From a virus: DNA of 64,000 nt. The number at the start of each line of letters is the position of its first letter. The first letter of the stretch is position 1. A program made the translations under genes and the position numbers. Location: positions 1 through 64,000 of the IMG/VR virus record IMGVR_UViG_3300042402_002641. One strand, given 5' to 3'. Below the pieces are notes generated by a model that worked only from the letters and a program-made list of their open reading frames with translations, was not told the origin of the DNA and ran no database searches. Of the stretch, positions 31,718 through 41,617 are shown in pieces.

Positions 31718-32358
31718 GTAAGCTCCTTGAATTTTCCTGATGCAAGAACTATCTTGCATATATGTTCTAATCGTTCTATGTGCTCGTAGGCACGCCACGG
31801 AGTCACATCAATGGCCACAACCCCGTGCCCTTTAATTCCAACTATGTCATAGGCAATATTGCCCTCGTTATCTAATTGTAACATCTTATGACACTGGTCA
31901 GCTAGAGCTTGGCTAATGGGAGGTACATCACCTACATTGGGTGCTACCTTGGTGTAGCGATTAAGTTCTGGAAACTCATTGCTAATGGTATTTAAATCAA
32001 TTCCGGCATGCATGGCTGCAATACAATAGGTGGGATGCACATGCACTACCACACGAACTTCATTGTTGTGCTGTCCCATCCGTTTTTGCAGACCAAAGTG
32101 CAAGGGAATTTCTCCACTGGGTTTGAGGTTAGCACTGATATCAGTATAAAACTCTTCTCTCCAAAGAGAGACTGGTCCGTTTTCGAGGATCTTTATCTTC
32201 TTAAACTGATCGGGCTGCAGAGTCTGCTTACGCACTCCCGATGGTGTGATGTAAAAATGATCACGATCGTGATGTCGTATAGAAATATTACCATCTCTGC
32301 TGGTAATCCAATTCCGTTTGTAAGCATCTACTAGTATATCACAACAGGTTTCTAGCAT
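31714..32358 (-). CDS. Class II aldolase/adducin-family protein
   Basis: A 214-residue protein: SRDGNISIRH near the N-terminus, catalytic-acid region PSGEIPLHFGLQ, zinc site VVVHVHPTYCIAAM (H-x-H) and late metal His in KGHGVVAIDVTPW. Family members act on phospho-sugars such as fuculose-1-phosphate, ribulose-5-phosphate or methylthioribulose-1-phosphate. It could serve sugar supply for surface glycans, but the substrate is unknown. It overlaps SOD upstream by 20 bases. Confidence 0.87.
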   Translation of the reverse strand: MLETCCDILVDAYKRNWITSRDGNISIRHHDRDHFYITPSGVRKQTLQPDQFKKIKILENGPVSLWREEFYTDISANLKPSGEIPLHFGLQKRMGQHNNEVRVVVHVHPTYCIAAMHAGIDLNTISNEFPELNRYTKVAPNVGDVPPISQALADQCHKMLQLDNEGNIAYDIVGIKGHGVVAIDVTPWRAYEHIERLEHICKIVLASGKFKELT

Positions 32359-32890
32359 TGATGAAGTCCCAGTTTATTATTTTCCATTGATTTTCTAGAT
32401 ATTTTGATTTATCTGATTGATAGTCTAAGGCCCATGCATGTTCCCACCAATCTATCAATAGCACAATATCTTTTTTAATTTCATGATTCACAATAGTCTT
32501 TATCTTGCCGTCTTTGGCCAAATAGACCCAACCACTGCCCTGTATCGCCATGGCTGCTTTCTCAAATTGTTGCTTGAACTGATCAAAGGTTTTATAATGT
32601 TCTTCAATGGAACTCAGTATAGGTCCGGATGGCTTGTTGTTTCTACTAGGTGCTTGATATTGTTGAAACAGTGTATTGTGTAGAAATGCGCCTGCTTCAT
32701 TAAATCCAGCATCGCCTTCATTGGCATTATAGCGTCGAGCATAGCCCTGTGCCAGTTCGCCGTAGTGATAGTCGATAGTGGCTTCGCTGACACTAGGATC
32801 GAGTTCATTGCGCTCATAGGGCAATGGCAGTATTTCTAATCGATGAGGTCTACCTTCATTGAGCACGTTGCGTATGAAACTATAGGTCAT
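32339..32890 (-). CDS. Fe/Mn superoxide dismutase
   Basis: A 183-residue protein. All four metal ligands are recognisable: H42 (TIDYHYGEL), H71 (AFLHNTLF), D147 and H151 (LIDWWEHAWALDY). The usual KHHQTYV after the first ligand is replaced by ELAQGYA, so it is a divergent member. An iron form is suggested by its Fe-S and RNR neighbours; this is inference. It lies 3 bases after iscA. Confidence 0.9.
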   Translation of the reverse strand: MTYSFIRNVLNEGRPHRLEILPLPYERNELDPSVSEATIDYHYGELAQGYARRYNANEGDAGFNEAGAFLHNTLFQQYQAPSRNNKPSGPILSSIEEHYKTFDQFKQQFEKAAMAIQGSGWVYLAKDGKIKTIVNHEIKKDIVLLIDWWEHAWALDYQSDKSKYLENQWKIINWDFINARNLL

Positions 32891-32893
32891 TGT

Positions 32894-33217
32894 TTACACT
32901 CTAAAACTTTCACCGCAGCCGCAGCGGTCTCGTTCATTGGGATTGACAAAGTCGAATCCTTCGTTGAGTCCTTTCTTAACCCAATCCATGGTTAGACCCT
33001 GCAAATACACACTATCCTTGATACTAACTTTGATAACAAAATCTGGGTAGACAATGTTGTTATCGTAAGAATCAAATTTATCTTCTCTTAGATATTCCAA
33101 TACATAAGCAAGACCACTGCACCCTGTAGTTTTTACACCTATTCGAATGCCCTTACATGCTTTTTTATGTAAGAATTCTTTGACCTTTTTAACTGCGTTA
33201 TCAGTTAATGTAATCAT
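32894..33217 (-). CDS. iscA: A-type Fe-S carrier (IscA/HesB family)
   Basis: A 107-residue protein with the three conserved cysteines: GCSGLAYVLEY and the C-terminal CGCGESF. It transfers or stores Fe-S clusters or iron. It overlaps iscU by 17 bases. It is clearly a paralogue of the ErpA-like protein two genes upstream but differs at the N-terminus. Confidence 0.95.
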   Translation of the reverse strand: MITLTDNAVKKVKEFLHKKACKGIRIGVKTTGCSGLAYVLEYLREDKFDSYDNNIVYPDFVIKVSIKDSVYLQGLTMDWVKKGLNEGFDFVNPNERDRCGCGESFRV

Positions 33218-33593
33218 GTTTACTCTTATAGTCAGCTACTGCTGCCTTAATAGCGTCCTCGGCCAATATACTGCAATGTATCTTGACCGGAGGTAAGGCT
33301 AACTCTTCGGCAATTTCGGAGTTTTTAATTTCTCCGGCTTTGTTGATGTGCATACCTTTGACCCACTCTGTGACAAGGCTCGAGCTTGCAATAGCCGATC
33401 CGCAGCCATACGTTTTAAATTTTGCATCTGTAATAATACCTGTATCATCGTCCACCTTTATCTGTAATTTCATTACATCGCCACAAGCAGGGGCACCAAC
33501 CATACCAGTACCAATATCAGTATCACTCTTGTCAAAAGATCCGACATTCCGGGGATTTTCATAATGATCAATCACTTTATCGCTGTATGCCAT
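33201..33593 (-). CDS. iscU: Fe-S cluster scaffold protein IscU
   Basis: A 130-residue protein, full IscU length. Cluster ligands: C37 (GAPACGDVM), C64 (YGCGSAIASSS) and C107 (HCSILAEDAI). The chaperone-recognition motif LPPVK is intact at 100-104 and the N-terminus starts AYSDKVIDHYENPRNVG. No IscS, HscA, HscB or ferredoxin is encoded in the window, so sulfur must come from host IscS. Confidence 0.97.
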   Translation of the reverse strand: MAYSDKVIDHYENPRNVGSFDKSDTDIGTGMVGAPACGDVMKLQIKVDDDTGIITDAKFKTYGCGSAIASSSLVTEWVKGMHINKAGEIKNSEIAEELALPPVKIHCSILAEDAIKAAVADYKSKHDYIN

Positions 33594-33602
33594 TCTATTT
33601 CC

Positions 33603-33926
33603 TTATACGCTGAAACTGCTGCCACAGCCACAGGTGCTTTGAGCGTTGGGATTACTTATCACAAATTGACTTCCTGTCAAATCGTCTTTGTAGTCTATGC
33701 TGGCACCTTCAAGGTACTGCATACTCATAGCGTCTACCAACACTTTGAATTTTTCTAATGGGATCTCAAAATCGTCCTCATTGGTTATTTCATCAAATGT
33801 AAAGCCATAGCTAAATCCACTACACCCGCCACCTTGTACAAAGGTTCTCAGTGATAGATTAGGATTGCCTTCTTCTAAAAGTAGATCCAGGATTTTGATC
33901 TTAGCTGATTCTGTTATTGTCATCAT
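33603..33926 (-). CDS. erpA: A-type Fe-S carrier (ErpA-like)
   Basis: A 107-residue protein with cysteines in [11 protein letters not shown] and [11 protein letters not shown]. It belongs to the ErpA/IscA group. It overlaps nrdA (ATGA) and lies 9 bases before iscU, so it is translated with them. Confidence 0.93.
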   Translation of the reverse strand: MMTITESAKIKILDLLLEEGNPNLSLRTFVQGGGCSGFSYGFTFDEITNEDDFEIPLEKFKVLVDAMSMQYLEGASIDYKDDLTGSQFVISNPNAQSTCGCGSSFSV

Positions 33927-36265
33927 AGTTTACATGCCTCACAGTCTTCTTCTTCAATACTGGTTTCAACTTCACGTTCGTTGTAGAAACCGTTGTAATG
34001 TACTTCTGGTGTTGCTTCGTTGGTTGCTTTTGAACCTGCTTTGTTAATCAGGCTGTAGTAGAATGTCTTGAGTCCCCACATATGTGCCTGCATGAGATTC
34101 TTGGCGATCAGGGTTGTAGGCACTTTGCGATCTGGAAAGTGTGCTGGATTGTAGAATGTGTTGGTAGAGATTGATTGATCCACATAGGCAGCTAATACGG
34201 CTGCGGTTTTTAGATAGCCGTCACAGTCTTGTTGATCCCACATTAGTTGATACTTGTTCTTCAACCTATTGAATTCAGGAACTACCTGTGTTAATGAACC
34301 TGCCTTGGATTCTTTGGTAGATATCAAGCTCATAGGCATTTCTATTCCGTTAGTGGAATTAATAACCACCGAGCTCGACTCCACGGGAGCGATGGCCATC
34401 AGGGTGGCATTACGGACTCCGTGCTGTTTCATTTCTTGTCTAAGACTCTCCCAGTCGAGCTCAGGGGCAAAATCGGTGAGTTGGTTGACTCCTGCTGCTC
34501 GTCTTTCCCAGGGGAACTCACCTTGTCCGTATCTTGTTCTGTCTGAATCTTTGCATCTGCCTCTTTCTTTGGCCAATTCAACTGTGGATTCTGTAAGGTA
34601 AAAGGCTTGATGCTCCATCCAAACTTTAACTTCTGCCAATGCGTCGTTGTCGCCATATCTGTAGCTCCTTTTTGCATGCCAATAGGCAAGATTAGTAACA
34701 CCTATGCCCAATGGTTGGAGTTCATCATTGCTGAGTTTGCTTTGAATACTCAGGAAGTCTTGATAATCCAATATGTTACATAGGCTGCGTTGTAATATGC
34801 GACAGGCTCTACGCATGTCTTCTGGGTTACGGAACGCACCCCAGTTGATGGATCCCAGTGTGCATAACGCTATGCGTCCTTCCTCGTCGTCAAGTCTTTT
34901 AAATGAACGAGTTGGCAATAAGATCTCACAGCACAGGTTACTTTGGTAAATGGTATGATACTCCGGATCAAACGGTCCTTGATTCATAACATTATCAATA
35001 AACACCAAATAGATGCGACCCGTGTCTGTGCGCTCCTTGAGAATGCCTGATTTGAATACTTCTTCGGCACTCATTGTTTTTTTGCGTAAATCCTTACGCT
35101 TTTCATATTTTACATACAGTTGTTCAAACAGCTCTGTGTTTCTGTAAAACGCTTCATAAAGATCCGGTACTTCGTTAGGATCAAAGAAAGTTATGTTTTC
35201 TTTGTTTTTAAATCGTCTCCAGAAGAAAGCACTAAGCACAACCCCATAATCCATATGACGGACTCGGGTTTCTTCTGTTCCTTGATTGTTTTTAAGAACA
35301 ATAAGATCATCAAACTGAAGATGCCAAATAGGATAGAATACAGTAGCACTTGCATTGCGGATACCTCCTTGTGAACAACTACGTAAGTCACCAAACCATT
35401 TCTTAAGGAATGGTATCATTCCAGTATGTTGAATCTCACCGCCACGTATTGGAGCACCTAGTGAACGCAGACGACCAATTTCTAAACCAATGCCAGCACG
35501 TTTGCTGGCATACTTGGCCATCATCTCACCACTAGCAAATATACTATCCAAATTGTCGTCACTGCGGATAAGCACACAACTAGAAAACTGTTTAGTTTGA
35601 GTGCCAAGACCAGCCAGCACAGGTGTAGCAAGAGTAAATAGGCCATCTGACGCACAGTTGTAGTACTCTTTGATGTAACGCATACGGGACGATTGAGGTT
35701 CTTCCTTATGAAAGACCGTAGCGGCCGCGACCATATACCTAACCTGTGGCGTCTCATAGATCTCTTTCGTAGCGCGATTGCGTACAAGATACTTCTCAAT
35801 AAGTTGTTCAATGGCTGCATATGAGTATTGTTCATCCTTTTCGTGATCAATGAAATCATTCATGCGATTCCATTCTTCTTCGGTGTACCATTCTAATAGT
35901 TCCGCGGTGTACAGGCCCACTGAAACATTTTTCTTTACAATGTCATAGAGGTGGGGAGGATCATATTGGCCATAGACGTCTTTTCTCAACATACTGAGTC
36001 TCTGCTTGCCTGCTACAAACTGATAATTTGTATGTCCTACATCTGGATTATGTTCTATGTCTATGAGATTCACTATGGCTCTAAGGGTAGTGCCGTCGAT
36101 TTCTTCTGTGGTGATACCATCATAGAAATGCGGTTGTGCTTTGATTTCTATCATTGATTGGCTTACATCTGCTATACCTTTACAGACTTTTGCCACCTGC
36201 GCCTGCCATTTTTCTACTGCTAGTGGTTCTCTACTACCGTTTCTTTTGATAACCGTGATGCTCAT
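33923..36265 (-). CDS. nrdA: Class I ribonucleotide reductase alpha subunit
   Basis: A 780-residue R1 protein. An N-terminal ATP-cone ([15 protein letters not shown]) leads to the catalytic barrel with CVLI (first active-site Cys region), NLCCEI and [13 protein letters not shown], and the C-terminal redox pair is in CEACKL. It reduces ribonucleotides with NrdB and glutaredoxin. A TAAATA box lies 27 bases upstream (36292-36297, minus). It heads the operon nrdA-erpA-iscU-iscA-sod-aldolase-tim44-nrdB. Confidence 0.97.
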   Translation of the reverse strand: MSITVIKRNGSREPLAVEKWQAQVAKVCKGIADVSQSMIEIKAQPHFYDGITTEEIDGTTLRAIVNLIDIEHNPDVGHTNYQFVAGKQRLSMLRKDVYGQYDPPHLYDIVKKNVSVGLYTAELLEWYTEEEWNRMNDFIDHEKDEQYSYAAIEQLIEKYLVRNRATKEIYETPQVRYMVAAATVFHKEEPQSSRMRYIKEYYNCASDGLFTLATPVLAGLGTQTKQFSSCVLIRSDDNLDSIFASGEMMAKYASKRAGIGLEIGRLRSLGAPIRGGEIQHTGMIPFLKKWFGDLRSCSQGGIRNASATVFYPIWHLQFDDLIVLKNNQGTEETRVRHMDYGVVLSAFFWRRFKNKENITFFDPNEVPDLYEAFYRNTELFEQLYVKYEKRKDLRKKTMSAEEVFKSGILKERTDTGRIYLVFIDNVMNQGPFDPEYHTIYQSNLCCEILLPTRSFKRLDDEEGRIALCTLGSINWGAFRNPEDMRRACRILQRSLCNILDYQDFLSIQSKLSNDELQPLGIGVTNLAYWHAKRSYRYGDNDALAEVKVWMEHQAFYLTESTVELAKERGRCKDSDRTRYGQGEFPWERRAAGVNQLTDFAPELDWESLRQEMKQHGVRNATLMAIAPVESSSVVINSTNGIEMPMSLISTKESKAGSLTQVVPEFNRLKNKYQLMWDQQDCDGYLKTAAVLAAYVDQSISTNTFYNPAHFPDRKVPTTLIAKNLMQAHMWGLKTFYYSLINKAGSKATNEATPEVHYNGFYNEREVETSIEEEDCEACKL

Positions 36266-36305
36266 ATTCTTTCTCTGTTAGTATTTTACGTATTTATTAC
36301 TAGGG

Positions 36306-36719
36306 TCATTGCTGCCATATCATGTTGGTATCAAGATGTTCGATTTCTTCAATGGCACTGACCGTTCTGCAGGCATGATTCAACACATGTGTGTCGTCCA
36401 CTATCAGTATGTATGCTGCTTCGCTTTTACCTGGAATCATTAACTTATGTATCTCGCATTTGGTTTTGATAAACCGCTGTGTTAATTTAATAGTATACAG
36501 CATTCCCAAAGCGATTGCAAGATCGTCTAGTCTAAGATCTAGGATCAATCGCCAAGGATCGGGCCATTGTTGGGGTGAGTCGGGATCGAGGTATGCACTT
36601 ACAAACGGAGCATGACTCCAAAGTTCAGCAACATCTTCCAGTGGGTTATCACTGGTTTCTAGTGTGTCTCTAAACTGTTTCCAAGCTGCAATTCGATCTG
36701 TGCCGTATCGGTCAAACAC
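36306..36719 (-). CDS. Unknown phage protein
   Basis: A 137-residue soluble, mostly helical protein (RIAAWKQFRDTLETSDNPLEDVAELW; LDLRLDDLAIALGMLYTI). It begins inside the end of the tail spike gene (8-base overlap). It could be a spike chaperone by position. No family recognised. Confidence 0.6.
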   Translation of the reverse strand: MFDRYGTDRIAAWKQFRDTLETSDNPLEDVAELWSHAPFVSAYLDPDSPQQWPDPWRLILDLRLDDLAIALGMLYTIKLTQRFIKTKCEIHKLMIPGKSEAAYILIVDDTHVLNHACRTVSAIEEIEHLDTNMIWQQ

Positions 36720-38304
36720 CGTAGGCTACATCGAAAGAGATGCTGCCTGTTTGCCCTGTGGCCAGAGGATTCTTGTATGATAACAACACTGTGGAAAGAC
36801 TACTGTCTCCCCCTGGAGGGTTTGTGAGTGTGGTATTAAATTCAAAATTAGTCATAGTAGGTCCTCCTAGAGCTGTGACAAGGTTCGGTGAATATGTATA
36901 ATTATCAGTAAAACCGATATTAGTGACATCATCTACACCTGCGAGGTCATCACCTATGGCCATTTGCAGGGTGCCAAATCTAGTGTGTCCGCCTAGTCGT
37001 AGACAATAATTTATCACTGTAAATTTGTTGAGAGATGAAAACACTGCCAGCGGTCTAAAACTGTCGCTGAGATCAATCAGTGCGTAGTTTCTGTCTACGA
37101 AATTAACATTAGCCGCGTTGAAAACTTCTACAAAACTGCCTTTGGTATCTACCGAAGTCATGCCTGCAGCCTGTTGGCGATTGCTAGTGCAGTCCACAAT
37201 CACATTTCCTATCTGTTCTCCAAAGTAAACCATAACATCATCTGGATTGGCTGCGGTAGCGGTGCCGTTGGCTACGTTTTTAAATTTTGATCTGTTAATT
37301 ACTGTACCTTGACCATTGGTAGATCTAAATGCCTGACGGTCGATCTCTTCGAACACACAATCATAAATCGTCCAATTATTACCTTGAGTAGCTACACCGT
37401 CGATGTATATAGCCGTGTCATTCACAAAAAATCGAGAATTTTCAAATTTAATTTCTGTATCATATACCGCAGTTTGAAGACATTTCACTGCTACGCTTAC
37501 TCCTTCAAACGCACAGTCCCTAAATAAAATATTGTCCGTCTTGGTGCCTGCTAGTGTATTTTCCCAGAACACCGAAGCAGGTTCTGTGGCCAGTGAAGCT
37601 ACTGCTGTGCCTAACACATAGGTTCCTTGAAAGTTTAATTTTGATAACGAGGAATTAGCGACTCCTGACAACACAATCTGTCCTGTAGTTCTCGATATTG
37701 TAAGGTTCGATATGTCTATGTTCTGTGGTCTATTAGTGCTGTTAAATTCTACAAGTTCCAATCCTGTGCTGGTGATGAAACGAATATTATTTGCGCCTAT
37801 GTTCAGAATTACACTGTGTCTTGTTTCTCCCTGTAGTATTATTCCAGAGGGCAGTGCAAGGTCGCTAGTAAACAGATATTCACCATTAGGAATCACTAGA
37901 ACTTTTTTATAATTGGTATTAGCGTTGCGGAACAGCTGGGTGGCTGCTGTTTCAAAGGCTGTGACGCAGTCGGTGGAACCATCACCTATGGCTCCGAAAT
38001 CTCTAACACTGACGTGGGTTTCATCTATTTTGTTCTGTAGAGATCTAGGAATGCTTAGGGTTATTGATGTGTCATCGTTAGCAAATCTATAGCTGGCTGC
38101 AAGATCTAAGATGTTGTCGTGTTCTGTGAGTATTTTTGTGTTGCCTACATAGGGTGCACCTTCTAGTACACTGCCGTTACCTATGAATAATTCTTGGGAA
38201 TCTACGGCCCATGCAAATTCAGCAGAGCTTAATTGTGGTACGCCACTGTTGGAGTTTTTTTGGCCTCTTCTGACCTGGATTTTTGAGATTTGGACCACTG
38301 CCAC
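36712..38304 (-). CDS. Tail spike/fibre with pectate-lyase fold
   Basis: A 530-residue protein. The N-terminus (IQVRRGQKNSNSGVPQLSSA ... DSQELFIGNG) is the motif used by phage receptor-binding proteins to attach to the virion. Residues about 98-120 (VSVRDFGAIGDGSTDCVTAF) start a right-handed beta-helix of the pectate lyase type (PF12708-like), followed by repeated Asn-rich coils. It likely binds or degrades surface polysaccharide. The catalytic residues cannot be identified. A TAAATA box lies 31 bases upstream. Confidence 0.87.
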   Translation of the reverse strand: MAVVQISKIQVRRGQKNSNSGVPQLSSAEFAWAVDSQELFIGNGSVLEGAPYVGNTKILTEHDNILDLAASYRFANDDTSITLSIPRSLQNKIDETHVSVRDFGAIGDGSTDCVTAFETAATQLFRNANTNYKKVLVIPNGEYLFTSDLALPSGIILQGETRHSVILNIGANNIRFITSTGLELVEFNSTNRPQNIDISNLTISRTTGQIVLSGVANSSLSKLNFQGTYVLGTAVASLATEPASVFWENTLAGTKTDNILFRDCAFEGVSVAVKCLQTAVYDTEIKFENSRFFVNDTAIYIDGVATQGNNWTIYDCVFEEIDRQAFRSTNGQGTVINRSKFKNVANGTATAANPDDVMVYFGEQIGNVIVDCTSNRQQAAGMTSVDTKGSFVEVFNAANVNFVDRNYALIDLSDSFRPLAVFSSLNKFTVINYCLRLGGHTRFGTLQMAIGDDLAGVDDVTNIGFTDNYTYSPNLVTALGGPTMTNFEFNTTLTNPPGGDSSLSTVLLSYKNPLATGQTGSISFDVAYGV

Positions 38305-38342
38305 GATAGTTCTCCTAGAAACTTCTATTTCTAGTATTTAGC

Positions 38343-39041
38343 TTATCGCAGTGAGTAATACTCTTCCACTTTAGCCAACCAGGCATCCTGCCACTTGTTA
38401 AAGTCTTTGGGTTCTAGTGTAAACTGTTGATATTGGAAGTCCCGCGAACACATGAAAATAACACCTTTACGAATGTCTGTGCCATAGACTTCATTATGTG
38501 CTAATATATAGGCCATTAACTGTAAGTAGTAATCTTCTACCCATTCTGCTTTCTTAGGCTTGTTGGTCTGTTTGTGATCCATGACCGCAGGTTCACCTTC
38601 ATGTACACCTACCAAGTCTGTGGTGCCTGAGAACAGACCCGGAAAATATAGGCTCTGTTCCATGGCCCAAACTTCGTTGACTTTGCTGAGACCATTCTCG
38701 ATGATAACATCGGCCATTTTATTAGCCTGAACATGCACAGGTGCGTTGCCAGGTTGTCTCTGCTCACCAACAATAAACCGTTCTAGGTTGGCATGCATGG
38801 CTGTGCCTACTCCAGCAGCTTCTGTGGTAATCTGCTGTGCTTTGGCATGTCCGATTCTATCTCGCCATTCATTCAAATGTGTCATGTCTTTGGTGGCTGA
38901 CAGAATAGTTGTTACACTTGGGAGGCTTTCGCCGTCGGGTGTTAGATATACTCGTTTGCGTGTAACAGGATCGTTGATCTGTTTGCAGTTTTTATATTGA
39001 TACCGTTCGACGAACGGTGGTGGTGTGTGAGATGTAGTCAT
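38343..39041 (-). CDS. PD-(D/E)XK-family exonuclease
   Basis: A 232-residue protein. LPSVTTILSATKDMTHLNEW and GTAMHANLERF resemble RecB/AddB-type motifs, followed by GTTDLVGVHEGEPAVMDHKQTN, which gives the D-x(n)-D-x-K active site, and YYLQLMAYILAHNEVYG, the downstream QxxxY helix. It is a Cas4/RecB-like nuclease common in T4-like phages of aquatic bacteria, likely in DNA degradation or recombination. Confidence 0.85.
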   Translation of the reverse strand: MTTSHTPPPFVERYQYKNCKQINDPVTRKRVYLTPDGESLPSVTTILSATKDMTHLNEWRDRIGHAKAQQITTEAAGVGTAMHANLERFIVGEQRQPGNAPVHVQANKMADVIIENGLSKVNEVWAMEQSLYFPGLFSGTTDLVGVHEGEPAVMDHKQTNKPKKAEWVEDYYLQLMAYILAHNEVYGTDIRKGVIFMCSRDFQYQQFTLEPKDFNKWQDAWLAKVEEYYSLR

Positions 39042-39070
39042 ATTCTGTATATATTAACAGAATACGTTGA

Positions 39071-39442
39071 TTATGTCAAACTTGGCGTTAAGTTTTGAGC
39101 AGCCGCACCTGCTGCGATTTTATCCACAGCATCTTGACTGGTCTGTCCTTGACTTACTGGAGTTTCGGTATCCTTGTCGGTGCCTGGTACATTGAGTTCG
39201 ATACCGTCAGCGTTGAAGTTTTTGACCAAGGCCTTTATCACTGGGCTGGAATCATACATGCTTTTAAAAGTTTCGTAGTCTGCACCCATTTCAAATCCGC
39301 TGTCTGTGGCGATCTTTTGCAGAGCAGACCAATTCAGTTTGGCAGCTTGTTTTTTACTGGCTGCACGACCAATAAAGTTTTTAAGGATCATGACGAATTT
39401 GTCAAGTCCTAGGTCGGTATCTACGAATTCAAAAAATCTCAT
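39071..39442 (-). CDS. Unknown phage protein
   Basis: A 123-residue protein starting MRFFEFVDTDLGLDKFVMIL, the short MRFxEF opening shared by several proteins here and in related phages. Middle helix with YETFKSMYDSSPVIKALVKNF; Gln/Ala/Thr tail. It overlaps the next gene (ATGA). Possibly a virion component. Confidence 0.6.
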   Translation of the reverse strand: MRFFEFVDTDLGLDKFVMILKNFIGRAASKKQAAKLNWSALQKIATDSGFEMGADYETFKSMYDSSPVIKALVKNFNADGIELNVPGTDKDTETPVSQGQTSQDAVDKIAAGAAAQNLTPSLT

Positions 39443-39786
39443 CCTAGTTGTGCCAGTTGTTTTTGTAGATCAGATAATTGGGTCTGTGTTTGTTTTATTT
39501 GATCTTGAATCTGTTTTTTCTGATCCTGCCTTTCTTTGGCAGCCATAGCTGCTTGTGCAGGATCCATACCGCCACCAGCAAGTCCGCTGGCAGCTTGACC
39601 AACTGCCTGAGCACCTTTAGCAACTGCTCCGCCAACTGCTCCGCCAACTGCCTTAGCGCCTTTAAGGGCCGCACTTCCCATAGCAGCAGCACCTCGTGCA
39701 ATACCGCCCGCAACTGCGCCTATCGCAGGTAGTATTTCATCTAACTTCTGTTGTTCTTGCTCAGAAGTAATTTCATCAAGTTTCAT
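39439..39786 (-). CDS. Gly/Ala-rich protein with C-terminal coiled coil
   Basis: A 115-residue protein: acidic start (MKLDEITSEQEQQ), a Gly/Ala/Val-rich hydrophobic middle (residues about 20-80, with repeated GAxAVGGAVGGAV) that could insert in membranes, and a Gln/Lys coiled coil. Composition is reminiscent of ejected or membrane-active virion proteins. It overlaps its neighbours by one and four bases. Confidence 0.6.
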   Translation of the reverse strand: MKLDEITSEQEQQKLDEILPAIGAVAGGIARGAAAMGSAALKGAKAVGGAVGGAVAKGAQAVGQAASGLAGGGMDPAQAAMAAKERQDQKKQIQDQIKQTQTQLSDLQKQLAQLG

Positions 39787-41117
39787 TAGCCTGCTAGTAC
39801 TCTTAGTAAATTGCTGCTACGGTCAATGCTTTCACGCTGTTCGCGTCCTGCGTCACCCATACCAGCTGCTGGTTCTGCGGCAGCAAACTCATCATCACCA
39901 CCTAGTTCTTCACCACCTGCATTCATTGCATCCGGTTCAACTGGTCCCATTTCTTCTTCGCCACCCATACCTGCTGGCTCGCCGCCTAACATTTCTGCAC
40001 CCTGCTCTTCACCGGTGAGCATGCGCACACCTGTGGCTAGAGTTTCGCGTGTGGTCTTGAGATTTTCAAGAGCCTGTTGAATGGCAGGTGCTACTGAACT
40101 GATAAAGGTCTTGGCCTGTTCTTGACTCATCTCATCACGGATTGAATCACCTAATTGCAGTAGTGTGTCATTTTCCATGCCTGATAGTTCTTCAATCCAA
40201 CGGCTGACTCTGTCAACCATTGTTTTTGCTGTTACGATAGCGGAAGCCTGTTGGACTTCGCCTTCTTGTAGTCTTGTCATATCTTCTCCTGTTGTGACTG
40301 ATTCGTCTTTCTTAGCAGGTAAATTTTTGTGTTTGGTGCCTGCAAATTTTTCTAGTTCTTTGGTGCTCATCTTGGCCATTTCCGCAGCGGCACCTTTGCC
40401 TGAAGGTGTGTCACCTTTGCGTTTCGCTGCAAGAGCTATTCCAGCAGCCTGTTGTTGTGCTTTGCTCACTGCTTTTTCAGAAACTTGATCTTCATACTGA
40501 ACGCTTTCGTAGTCTTCGTCCGAACCAAATCCTGCTGATGATAGAGCATAGGCATCGTCTGTTTCGCCACCTTCATCCTCGTCGCCACCTTGGGCCAGCT
40601 CGTTGAACTCATCTTCTAGGCTTTCCATATAACGATCCATGTTGCGGAGTTCACCCCCGTCTTGATCTGCATAGGAACCATACACGTAATCTAATGCACC
40701 TTCTACATCGCCTTGACGTAATAGTTCAACGATCTTGTCCTCATCTAGCATACCGTATCCGCCGATCTCGTTCATGTCTTCGTCGAACTGTTTCATTATT
40801 TTTGCGACTTCTTCTTCAATTGATCCGGATCCTTCTGGTACAGTGGTATCAACGATATGCTCTTGACGATCCATAAGTTCTGCAACAATAGCATCGTGCA
40901 TGAACTGTGCCTTAGTCAGGGTTTCGTTTTCGATGGTTTCATTAAATCCGCTTTCTTGTCGGGCTGTGTGTATTTGGGTACGCAGTTTGTTACGTGCATC
41001 CTCTAGCTTGGGAGTATCAAAACTCTCTAGGTCTAGTTTAGTTCCGAATGTCTTGGCCAAAGATTCGTTGATGCGTTGGGCCGATCTATTGAATCTAAAA
41101 AGGTCTGTGGTTTTCAT
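39786..41117 (-). CDS. Acidic low-complexity phage protein, possibly structural
   Basis: A 443-residue, very acidic protein. The N-terminus (FRFNRSAQRINESLAKTFGTKLDLESF) is well folded in appearance. The middle is Glu/Asp/Gly-rich and a helical segment (about 285-365) precedes a Gly/Glu/Pro/Met tail. Acidic, helix-and-disorder composition is typical of phage scaffolding or ejected proteins. The role is a guess. A TAAATA box lies 28 bases upstream. Confidence 0.65.
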   Translation of the reverse strand: MKTTDLFRFNRSAQRINESLAKTFGTKLDLESFDTPKLEDARNKLRTQIHTARQESGFNETIENETLTKAQFMHDAIVAELMDRQEHIVDTTVPEGSGSIEEEVAKIMKQFDEDMNEIGGYGMLDEDKIVELLRQGDVEGALDYVYGSYADQDGGELRNMDRYMESLEDEFNELAQGGDEDEGGETDDAYALSSAGFGSDEDYESVQYEDQVSEKAVSKAQQQAAGIALAAKRKGDTPSGKGAAAEMAKMSTKELEKFAGTKHKNLPAKKDESVTTGEDMTRLQEGEVQQASAIVTAKTMVDRVSRWIEELSGMENDTLLQLGDSIRDEMSQEQAKTFISSVAPAIQQALENLKTTRETLATGVRMLTGEEQGAEMLGGEPAGMGGEEEMGPVEPDAMNAGGEELGGDDEFAAAEPAAGMGDAGREQRESIDRSSNLLRVLAG

Positions 41118-41151
41118 AGTTTTAAGGGTCCAGATTTTATAGTATATTTAT

Positions 41152-41577
41152 TCAGGATTTGGTCAAAGAGTCTGCTAGATTTTTAGCAGCAACAGTTCGA
41201 TCTCGGCTTTCTGTGTATCGAGCCCACAATATGTCTGCACGGTCATGATCTCCCGAATCTTTGGCCTTTTGATATTGATTGCGCAGCAGTTGGCTATCAG
41301 TGAACCAGCGACCATAGTCTTGGTCTGCAGCATAGATGCGATCTATGATCAACGAGCTTTGTCGTAGGCACATGAGATTTGCTATTTTGATAGCCACTGC
41401 ATTGAGATGTATTTCTCTGTAGATGATCTCTCCATCACGCAGAAGATTTTTAATATGACCCTGGCTCTGTATCAGTATATCACCTACAAGGATGCCTTCC
41501 GTGGTTCGAACTGGTATGGGATTTTGCAGCAGCTCTTTGCGGACTATGTGTTCTAGCCGCTGGCTTATTCTTGTCAT
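41152..41577 (-). CDS. Unknown phage protein
   Basis: A 141-residue soluble protein with a helical N-terminus (ISQRLEHIVRKELLQN) and a charged C-terminal helix pair. No membrane segment or recognised motif. A terminator for the upstream gene ends just before its start. Confidence 0.6.
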   Translation of the reverse strand: MTRISQRLEHIVRKELLQNPIPVRTTEGILVGDILIQSQGHIKNLLRDGEIIYREIHLNAVAIKIANLMCLRQSSLIIDRIYAADQDYGRWFTDSQLLRNQYQKAKDSGDHDRADILWARYTESRDRTVAAKNLADSLTKS

Positions 41578-41604
41578 AAAAAAAGGACCTCTGGTCCTTT
41601 ATTT
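41578..41604 (-). terminator. Rho-independent terminator
   Basis: AAAGGACC-TCT-GGTCCTTT stem flanked by A and T runs, 14 bases past the stop of the coiled-coil membrane gene (41618-41938). Almost the same hairpin occurs at 23013 and 42480. Confidence 0.85.
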
Positions 41605-41617
41605 AAGTGCTGTTATT

